From Bacillota bacterium (GTDB taxonomy: Bacteria; Bacillota; Clostridia; Lachnospirales; Lachnospiraceae): a DNA stretch of 7,158 bases. The translations under genes and the position numbers were made by a program. Where the stretch lies: positions 1 to 7,158 of the forward strand of contig JAFAEB010000027.1 in assembly GCA_023424235.1 (NCBI GenBank). The letters run 5' to 3'. Under the pieces are notes generated by a model. That model ran no database searches and had not been told where the DNA came from. It was given only the letters and a program-made list of their open reading frames with translations. This document shows, piece after piece, positions 1 to 5,559 of the stretch (position 1 is the stretch's first letter; each line of letters opens with the position of its first letter).

Positions 1-110
1 GTACACACGAAGAATTACTTGCTAAAAAAGGAGAATACAGTGAAATGTTCTTAATGCAAGCAAGATATTATAAAGAAGAGGTAGAGGAGGTAGCTTGCAG
101 TGAAATCTAA
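1..110 (+). CDS. ABC exporter subunit, C-terminal end only (partial)
   Basis: Only the last 35 codons and the TAA stop (108-110) lie in the window; the frame enters at base 3. The peptide begins THEELLAKKGEYSEMF and ends in an acidic tail. A GTHEEL-type segment followed by a Tyr/Met/Phe/Gln-rich helix is the usual C-terminal end of the nucleotide-binding domain in type I ABC exporters, after the H-loop. The same arrangement (GTHDELMKKPDGLYKEMF) closes the next gene, so the two proteins look like paralogous halves of one exporter. The next gene starts inside this one (11-nt overlap), which suggests one operon and coupled translation. The substrate, membrane domain and ATPase motifs are outside the window and cannot be judged. 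Confidence 0.85.
   Translation, partial: THEELLAKKGEYSEMFLMQARYYKEEVEEVACSEI
84..90 (+). promoter_or_regulatory. Ribosome binding site deciding the GTG start at 100
   Basis: GAGGAGG lies 9 nt before the GTG at 100-102, inside the coding region of the upstream ABC subunit. No ATG competes nearby in this frame. The site fits translational coupling of the two overlapping genes. Confidence 0.8.
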
Positions 111-2070
111 AGAAAAAGACGAAAAGAAATCTTATAAGTTAGTGTTTCATACGTTATCCTATTTTTATAGAGAGGCTTTTCATTATAAACCACTCTACTT
201 TTTATTTATCATACTTTTAATCCTTGTGAATGCATTTTCCCCATTTATTAATATGATTCTTCCTAAGTTTATTATTGACGAATTAATGGGGGATCGTGAC
301 TTAACTTATATTGTTACAATTATCCTATATATTTGCATTGGTAATTTCATATTTAATACAAGTAAAAACCTAATTAATGATACCTTAGGAAAGTACTCGG
401 ATAGTTTTGATCGTTACTTTAAGATTAAGCTGAGTTATCGAACAATGGATATGGATTTTGAGCATACGGAGGACCCAAAAGCTTTAGAACAAATAAGTAA
501 AGCACAGACAGGAATGGATTGGTATTCTGGAGGAATTCATGGATTAAGCTCTTGTTTTGTAGATATTATAGCAAATATAATAACTCTTCTTGGTGTTATT
601 ATCGTTATCACTACTAGCTCACCTGTTGTATTAATTGTCAGTATGATAGCTGTGTTACTAAAATCCATTATTAATAGCAAAGCTAATTCAATTAATGTAT
701 CTTATTTTAAAAAGTTAGTGAACTTAAACCGCGGATTTGGGTATGTATATTGGCAACTTTCCGATTTTAAAGTTGGAAAAGATGTAAGACTTTACGGTGC
801 ATCAGATATGATCTTACACAAAGCAGATTCTTATAATGATGACATGTGTACAAAGTGGAAGCAGCAGTCAAGGGGTACACTTGGTCTTTATGAGCTTGAT
901 GTAATTATAAGTGCTATAAGCAATTCCTTGTACTATATATATTTAGGCTTTTTAATGATTAAAAGATTGATTACAGTTGGAGACTTTAATATGTTATCAA
1001 GCTCTTTAAATACCTTTCAGGGAACACTTAATGGTATTATTTGGAATATACAAGAAATCCATAAAAAGTCAACCTTTATGGATGAATATGTCACGTTTAT
1101 GAAGTATCCAGACGCATTAGAAAAAGGTAGCTTACCAGTTCCTAAAAATGGTCCTTATGAATTTGTATTTCGAAATGTAGGCTTTAAGTACCCAAGAAAT
1201 GATACTTATGTTCTTAAAAATATTAATTTGACCTTATCAAATGATGAGCATTTATCCATTGTCGGATTAAATGGAGCTGGTAAAACTACCTTGGTTAAAT
1301 TATTATGCCGTTTATACGATGTAACCGAAGGTGAAATCTTATTAAATGGGATTAATATAAAGAAATATGACTATGAGGAATATATGAACTTATTTTCTGT
1401 CGTATTTCAAGATTTTAAATTATTCGCATTTTCCATTAGAGACAATATTCTTCTTGATAAAGCAAAATCACTGAATAGTGAAATATCTAATAATAGGGAA
1501 AAGCTTGATAAGGGAGATAAGTCTGATAATCATATACTGATTGATAATGAATCGATTGATAATAGCTCATTGACAATTAATGAATCCCTGGTTAATGATG
1601 TATTAGTAAACAACGAATCCCTTGATAATGACAATATGGATGAAAAATTAATTGATTTATGTAAAGAAAGTGGTTTATATGATAAAATTAACTCTTTAGA
1701 AAAAGGAGTAGATACCATAATTTATAAAGGTTTTGATGAAGATGGTACCGATATCTCAGGTGGTGAGGCTCAAAAGATTGCTATTGCAAGAGCACTTTAT
1801 AAAAATGCACCTGTCGTAATCCTAGATGAACCTACAGCAGCTCTTGATCCTGTTGCAGAATATGAAATCTACAATCATTTTGACAATCTTGTAGGTGGAA
1901 AAATTGCTTTATATATCTCTCATAGGCTCTCTTCCTGTAAATTCTGTGACCGAATAGCAGTCTTCTCCAAGGACACAATTGCTGAATATGGTACTCATGA
2001 TGAGTTAATGAAGAAGCCAGATGGTTTATATAAAGAAATGTTTATGGCACAAGCAAATTATTACGCATAG
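100..2070 (+). CDS. ABC exporter half-transporter (membrane + ATPase domains) with an 11-residue repeat insert
   Basis: This is a fused permease/ATPase of the type I ABC exporter family, 656 aa, starting at GTG 100. It would use ATP to export a substrate (peptide, lipid or drug; not deducible) across the cytoplasmic membrane, probably paired with the subunit encoded just upstream. Residues 1-30 are charged. Six membrane segments are plausible near 32-55, 68-86, 152-172, 174-192, 265-288 and 295-320. The nucleotide-binding domain starts near 345. Its motifs are Walker A GLNGAGKTT (389-397), Q-loop Gln437, signature ISGGE (552-556, in place of LSGGQ), Walker B VVILD with catalytic Glu577, D-loop Asp583 and H-loop His608, so this site looks catalytically competent. 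The protein is longer than the usual 575-600 aa because about 55 Asn/Asp/Ser-rich residues (458-512) sit between Q-loop and signature. The frame stays open and all later motifs are intact, so this is an insertion, not decay. Confidence 0.93.
   Translation: MKSKEKDEKKSYKLVFHTLSYFYREAFHYKPLYFLFIILLILVNAFSPFINMILPKFIIDELMGDRDLTYIVTIILYICIGNFIFNTSKNLINDTLGKYSDSFDRYFKIKLSYRTMDMDFEHTEDPKALEQISKAQTGMDWYSGGIHGLSSCFVDIIANIITLLGVIIVITTSSPVVLIVSMIAVLLKSIINSKANSINVSYFKKLVNLNRGFGYVYWQLSDFKVGKDVRLYGASDMILHKADSYNDDMCTKWKQQSRGTLGLYELDVIISAISNSLYYIYLGFLMIKRLITVGDFNMLSSSLNTFQGTLNGIIWNIQEIHKKSTFMDEYVTFMKYPDALEKGSLPVPKNGPYEFVFRNVGFKYPRNDTYVLKNINLTLSNDEHLSIVGLNGAGKTTLVKLLCRLYDVTEGEILLNGINIKKYDYEEYMNLFSVVFQDFKLFAFSIRDNILLDKAKSLNSEISNNREKLDKGDKSDNHILIDNESIDNSSLTINESLVNDVLVNNESLDNDNMDEKLIDLCKESGLYDKINSLEKGVDTIIYKGFDEDGTDISGGEAQKIAIARALYKNAPVVILDEPTAALDPVAEYEIYNHFDNLVGGKIALYISHRLSSCKFCDRIAVFSKDTIAEYGTHDELMKKPDGLYKEMFMAQANYYA
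1471..1635 (+). repeat. Five imperfect 33-bp tandem units coding 11-residue repeats
   Basis: Codons 458-512 of the ABC protein split into five 11-residue units, each beginning with Leu: LNSEISNNREK, LDKGDKSDNHI, LIDNESIDNSS, LTINESLVNDV and LVNNESLDNDN. The last three (1537-1635) are clearly related, with the consensus Lxx-NES-(I/L)-xNxx. By eye, neighbouring copies share roughly 60% of bases. The first two units are much more diverged and are assigned mainly by register. GATAAT or GATAAG recurs in the array, and units 3-5 also look like alternating 6- and 5-residue half-units. The block occupies the loop after the SIRDNILL segment, where related exporters have a short linker. Origin by slippage or duplication is my inference. 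Confidence 0.75.
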
Positions 2071-2189
2071 TATATTTATAAGTAAAATTTTAATGTTTAG
2101 CTCTAATAAAATGTTACGCTATAATGCAATGGAAAGTAATATTGTGCATGATGTAAGATGATAATGTAAATATCAAATTATCAATATAG

Positions 2190-2257
2190 AATAAGACACT
2201 TCTATTTCATAATAATAATAAATTCAATTATGTGAAATAGAGTGTCTTATTTTTATA
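2190..2257 (+). terminator. Intrinsic terminator between convergent genes
   Basis: The 5' arm AATAAGACACT (2190-2200), a one-base bulge (T2201) and CTATTTCA (2202-2209) pair with TGAAATAG (2233-2240) and AGTGTCTTATT (2241-2251). This makes 11 + 8 bp around a 23-nt AT-rich loop. On the plus strand a T-rich tract (TTTTTATATTT) follows directly, so it should end the ABC operon transcript. Read from the minus strand, the hairpin lies just after the pyrophosphatase stop, but the tail (ATTCTATATT) is less U-rich. It may act in both directions, more weakly on the minus strand. The rest of 2071-2189 is AT-rich with no supported gene. Confidence 0.85.
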
Positions 2258-2261
2258 TTTA

Positions 2262-3908
2262 TTAATCTTGAATTGCAATCATAAGGGATGGTATTAACTG
2301 TTTCTTTCTTGATACAACACCATCGAGTCGGTAAAAATCACCTTTCGAAGTTACACCAAAAGCTCTCTCAATTAGATCTTTTGCATTATTGCCCATATAT
2401 ATAAGATCCGTAGATTCACGTATGATATTCGTTAACATAAAGAAGATCATATCAACTCCATGCTCTATATATGCCTTTTCCAAATAAGGCATTAATTTTT
2501 CTTTAATATCAGCTAGCTCAATGGCATTCATAGAATTAATCTGTCCCACTCCAAAAGTAACGTCATCGATTGAGAATTTTTTAAAGTCCTGGTAAAATAT
2601 CTCTTCTGGTGATTTACTTTTAAGATTACTACCAGCTTCAAACATTTCTTCAGCAAAGGTTACAACATCGATACCGGCAATCTTTGCTAACTCTTCACAT
2701 GCTTCTTTATCAATTGGTGTACAGGTTGGAGAACGGTACATTAGGGTGTCAGAGATAATAGCAGCACATAGTAGATTTGCCATGGCCTTTTCGATTTCAA
2801 TACCATTTTCTTTATACATCTGATAAATTATGGTAGCCGTACAACCTAGGGGTTGATTACGGAAGAATACTGGTTTTATTGTCTCAATCGTTCCTAATCT
2901 ATGGTGATCAATAATCTCTAATATTTCAGCATCTTCAATACCATCAACTGCTTGACTTCGTTCATTGTGATCTACCAATACAATTTGCTTACGTTCCATG
3001 TTAAGGAGATTACGTCTTGAGATCATTCCTAAAAAATCTCCTCTACGATCTAAGATTGGAAAATCTCGATTACGATTTTTTGCCATAACTGTCTTTATTT
3101 CATCTATTAAAGAATCGCTACGAAATGTTATTAAATTATCTCGTATCATAAAAAATTCAATTGGCATACTTTGATTCATTAATCTTGCTACTGTATAGGT
3201 ATCATGAGGAGTACTTATTACAGTACAGCCATGTTCATTTGCAAGCTTTTGAATCGTCATAGATACCTTTGCACCTTCACATACAATGATACATCCTGCT
3301 TTCATTTCTATGGCACATAATTGGGATTCATAGCGATTTCCAAGTATTACTAAATCATGTTCTTCTATATAGCTTTCCATTAAATCTGGATTGGCAGCAG
3401 CAATTAATACTTTTCCTTTGTTATAGCTTTTATTCTTGTCACCAACCACCATAGTTCCATCAATTGTCTCAAGTATATTTAAGTAAGGAGTATTGGCAGT
3501 GGCTAAGATATTACTATCATAGACATCCATATAAGTGGTAGCAATATCACCTATCGTAATGACACCTTCTAGTTTTTTATCTTTTGTTATGGGAAGAGTA
3601 ACAACATTCTCATCCTTCATTAGTTTCCAAGCTTTTTTCAATGAAATATTACCACTTACACCTTTTACTTCTCGGATTTCAATATCTCTAACTTGTGTAC
3701 TTACATCAGATATATACTCTGGTGCTTCTACATTACATTTTTCTAATACAAATTGTGTTTCTGCATTAAGGTGACCAGCTCTTTTTGCTACATAGTCTTT
3801 CCCTGTTAACTTTTTCTTTAAGTCTGCATAAACAATCGCTGAACAGATAGAGTCTGTATCTGGATTTTTATGACCTATTACAAATATTTTTTTATTGTAT
3901 CTTGACAT
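2262..3908 (-). CDS. ppaC: Manganese-dependent family II inorganic pyrophosphatase with CBS-DRTGG-CBS regulatory insert
   Basis: This cytoplasmic enzyme hydrolyses pyrophosphate to two phosphates, pulling biosynthetic reactions forward. It is a DHH-family protein of 548 aa counted from ATG 3908. The DHH half carries the metal-site motif GHKNPDTDS (His13, Asp17, Asp19). After the insert come DHN (Asp313), DHH (334-336) and SDTLMYRSPT (Asp387). The DHHA2 half runs from about 432 to the end and contains the substrate-binding SRKKQ (Arg534, Lys535, Lys536). All expected catalytic residues are visible. Between the two parts of the DHH domain lie CBS 1 (about 68-130), a DRTGG domain (about 141-248) and CBS 2 (about 250-303). 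Canonical family II enzymes are near 310 aa, and the insert explains the extra length. In characterised CBS-pyrophosphatases AMP/ADP inhibit and ATP or diadenosine polyphosphates activate; the same regulation is inferred here. The start is ATG 3908, because the TTG at 3911 is only 2 nt from the Shine-Dalgarno. Confidence 0.95.
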   Translation of the reverse strand: MSRYNKKIFVIGHKNPDTDSICSAIVYADLKKKLTGKDYVAKRAGHLNAETQFVLEKCNVEAPEYISDVSTQVRDIEIREVKGVSGNISLKKAWKLMKDENVVTLPITKDKKLEGVITIGDIATTYMDVYDSNILATANTPYLNILETIDGTMVVGDKNKSYNKGKVLIAAANPDLMESYIEEHDLVILGNRYESQLCAIEMKAGCIIVCEGAKVSMTIQKLANEHGCTVISTPHDTYTVARLMNQSMPIEFFMIRDNLITFRSDSLIDEIKTVMAKNRNRDFPILDRRGDFLGMISRRNLLNMERKQIVLVDHNERSQAVDGIEDAEILEIIDHHRLGTIETIKPVFFRNQPLGCTATIIYQMYKENGIEIEKAMANLLCAAIISDTLMYRSPTCTPIDKEACEELAKIAGIDVVTFAEEMFEAGSNLKSKSPEEIFYQDFKKFSIDDVTFGVGQINSMNAIELADIKEKLMPYLEKAYIEHGVDMIFFMLTNIIRESTDLIYMGNNAKDLIERAFGVTSKGDFYRLDGVVSRKKQLIPSLMIAIQD

Positions 3909-3913
3909 CAATG

Positions 3914-3920
3914 CCTCCTA
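3914..3920 (-). promoter_or_regulatory. Ribosome binding site deciding the pyrophosphatase start
   Basis: TAGGAGG (minus strand, 3920 to 3914) is followed by 5 nt and then ATG at 3908. The in-frame TTG at 3911 would leave only 2 nt of spacing, so ATG 3908 is preferred. Confidence 0.8.
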
Positions 3921-3967
3921 ATCTTATGTTACTACCTAGTTAGGCTAAAGCTTATATCCTTTAAGGA

Positions 3968-3996
3968 ATTATAGCATATAAAAAACTAATGGACAA
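3968..3996 (-). promoter_or_regulatory. Extended -10 promoter for the pyrophosphatase gene
   Basis: On the minus strand a perfect TATAAT (3973 to 3968) is preceded by TGC, giving an extended -10 (TGCTATAAT). A TTGTCC box (3996 to 3991, 4 of 6 matches to TTGACA) lies 17 bp further upstream. The -35 box falls inside the last codons of the MATE gene. Transcription would begin near 3961, leaving a leader of roughly 50 nt before ATG 3908. The gene can therefore be expressed without the MATE promoter, although no terminator separates the two genes. The promoter is inferred from sequence only. Confidence 0.65.
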
Positions 3997-5338
3997 CAAC
4001 CGATTTATTTTTCCATTTACCAGAATAGTATCGAATTAGACCAACGATAGATGTAAAGAACCAAGTTAAACCTGTCGCCCACCATATTCCATTATAACCA
4101 ATAAAGGATGCTAATACTAAGGAAACGATTACTCTTGATACTACTTCAGTAAATCCCATGACCATCGGAATTTTTACATCTCCAGCTCCGCTAAGTAAAT
4201 TTCTTGTAACAAAAATCATACCTACAAAGGAGTAGAAGAAACATGTTACACGAAGTGCTTCAATACCAATTCGAACAACTTCTACATCATCACTTGTTGT
4301 AAATAATCTCATAATACTACCGCCACCAAAATATATAATCGGCATCATAATTAAACTAAATCCAATTATTACCATGGATGCTGATTTGAATCCTTTTTTA
4401 ACTCTCTCAATATTACCAGCACCAATATTTTGACCTGTAAAGAAGGAAACTGCAACTCCTACAGACATACCTGGTTGTAATATTAGTTGCTCTATTCTTG
4501 CTGCAGCAGTTGATGCAGCTATTACGATTTCTCCATAACTATTTATTACACTTTGTAACGCCATTACAGATGTAGATACCAAAGCATTTTGTAGAGCAAC
4601 TGGTATCCCTAGTTTTAGACATTTTTTAAATATTTCTTTATCAGGCTTAAACTCATTTAATGGCATACGTAAAATTTTCACTTTTGCCAGTGCATATATG
4701 GTACAACCGACAGCTGCGACAATTTGAGAGATTACGGTTGCATAGGCTACACCTGCTACTCCTAAGCCAAATTGAATAACAAATAATAAGTCCAGAATAA
4801 TATTTAAAATACATGCAACTACTAAAAAGAGTAAGGGTGTTAAAGAATCTCCCATTGCTCTTAAAATAGAAGCAATTCCATTATAAACACCAATACCTAT
4901 TATACCAAGACAAACGATTCTCATGTATGTAACGGAATCATTAATAATTGAATCCGGCGTATTTAACAACCTAAGTAAAGGTCTACTTAATATAAACCCA
5001 ATAAGTCCCATAATTAAGGAAGTAATAACGATTGTATAGGATGCAGTAGCAAAACCTTTTCTTACATTTTCTTCATCCTTTGCTCCAAAATATTGGGATA
5101 TTACAATGGAGATACCGGAGGCTAACCCTAATACCAATGAGAATATAAAAAAGTTTAATGGACCAGTTGTTCCTACTGCTGCTAATGCATTCTTACCTTC
5201 ATACCGTCCAACAACAATGGAATCAACCATATTATATAATTGTTGAAATAAATTACCAATTAACATTGGAATTGAAAATTTTAATATGAGCTTAGTGGGA
5301 TTTCCCGTTGTCATATCATGTGTTATACTTCTTCCCAT
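3986..5338 (-). CDS. MATE family multidrug efflux transporter
   Basis: This is a polytopic membrane antiporter of 450 aa from ATG 5338, the usual length for the family. MATE proteins of the NorM/DinF type expel organic cations, drugs or metabolites using a Na+ or H+ gradient; the substrate cannot be read from the sequence. The N-terminus DMTTGNPTKLILKFSIP, followed by LFQQLYNMVDSIVVGR (first helix, Asp39), is the family hallmark in Clostridia. About twelve hydrophobic segments occur as two six-helix halves; the second begins near residue 232 (LKLGIPVALQNALVSTSV). Conserved elements include SQYFGAKDEENV, ILRAMGDSLTPLL, GQNIGAGNIERVKKG and NLLSGAGDVKIPM. The tail is basic. A longer frame reaches TTG 5380, but AGGAGG sits just before ATG 5338 and homologues typically begin close to this Met. 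The pyrophosphatase gene follows after 77 bp on the same strand, with no terminator between; no functional link is evident. Confidence 0.93.
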   Translation of the reverse strand: MGRSITHDMTTGNPTKLILKFSIPMLIGNLFQQLYNMVDSIVVGRYEGKNALAAVGTTGPLNFFIFSLVLGLASGISIVISQYFGAKDEENVRKGFATASYTIVITSLIMGLIGFILSRPLLRLLNTPDSIINDSVTYMRIVCLGIIGIGVYNGIASILRAMGDSLTPLLFLVVACILNIILDLLFVIQFGLGVAGVAYATVISQIVAAVGCTIYALAKVKILRMPLNEFKPDKEIFKKCLKLGIPVALQNALVSTSVMALQSVINSYGEIVIAASTAAARIEQLILQPGMSVGVAVSFFTGQNIGAGNIERVKKGFKSASMVIIGFSLIMMPIIYFGGGSIMRLFTTSDDVEVVRIGIEALRVTCFFYSFVGMIFVTRNLLSGAGDVKIPMVMGFTEVVSRVIVSLVLASFIGYNGIWWATGLTWFFTSIVGLIRYYSGKWKNKSVVVH

Positions 5339-5342
5339 ATAT

Positions 5343-5348
5343 CCTCCT
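5343..5348 (-). promoter_or_regulatory. Ribosome binding site deciding the MATE start
   Basis: AGGAGG (minus strand, 5348 to 5343) is followed by ATAT and then ATG at 5338. The upstream in-frame TTG at 5380 has no comparable site, so the 14 extra residues it would add are probably 5' leader and not protein. Confidence 0.75.
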
Positions 5349-5405
5349 ACTTCTTCCTTGGAATCTTCTGATAGAAACAAAAGTCCCTAATGACACGTAA
5401 AGTAA

Positions 5406-5433
5406 ATTATACATGATTTCATTAAATAGTAAA
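5406..5433 (-). promoter_or_regulatory. Candidate sigma-A promoter for the MATE gene
   Basis: On the minus strand TTTACT (5433 to 5428, 4 of 6 matches to TTGACA), a 16-bp spacer and a perfect TATAAT (5411 to 5406) form a plausible promoter. Transcription would start near 5399, leaving a leader of about 60 nt before ATG 5338. The region is AT-rich, so chance matches are possible. Confidence 0.55.
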
Positions 5434-5519
5434 TAGAAAATCTTATCCTTCTCATATTTTTAATATACTCCATTTCTCATTTACCCACTTATTAGTGAAT
5501 TGTTTTTCAATCTACTTCA

Positions 5520-5525
5520 TATAAT
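5520..5525 (+). promoter_or_regulatory. Candidate -10 box for the P-type ATPase gene
   Basis: A perfect TATAAT lies 34 nt before the ATPase ATG, which would give a leader of roughly 28 nt. No good -35 lies at 16-18 bp; the nearest TTG-containing hexamer (TTGTTT, 5500-5505) is only 14 bp away, and there is no TG extension. The promoter may need an activator or may be a chance match. The rest of the divergent region (5434-5519) shows no convincing operator. Confidence 0.4.
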
Positions 5526-5546
5526 GTCTTAGACAAACATGAAAAA

Positions 5547-5551
5547 AGAGG
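5547..5551 (+). promoter_or_regulatory. Ribosome binding site of the P-type ATPase
   Basis: AGAGG lies 8 nt before ATG 5560, within an A-rich stretch. It is a moderate Shine-Dalgarno and supports this ATG over the in-frame ATG at 5575. Confidence 0.65.
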
Positions 5552-5559
5552 TATAAAGT

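Noticed and set aside
1530..1718. 62-codon open frame on the minus strand
   Set aside because: It lies antisense to the 11-residue repeat block of the ABC gene and mirrors its periodicity. It has no ribosome binding site or recognisable domain, so it is a shadow frame.
2093..2161. 22-codon ATG frame in the convergent intergenic gap
   Set aside because: No Shine-Dalgarno precedes it, it lies in AT-rich sequence between convergent genes, and the product has no recognisable features.
3535..3774. 79-codon open frame on the plus strand
   Set aside because: It is antisense to the CBS 1 region of the pyrophosphatase, whose catalytic and domain motifs are unambiguous. The composition is that of a reverse-complement artefact.
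3936..3945. Small palindrome CCTAACTAGG in the pyrophosphatase leader
   Set aside because: Its 4-bp arms leave only a 2-nt loop and there is no further pairing, so it is too small to be a terminator or a convincing riboswitch or operator.
5486..5497. CACT-TATT-AGTG inverted repeat upstream of the ATPase -10 box
   Set aside because: Arms of only 4 bp are expected by chance in sequence of this composition. It was considered as an operator, but no second copy was found by eye.
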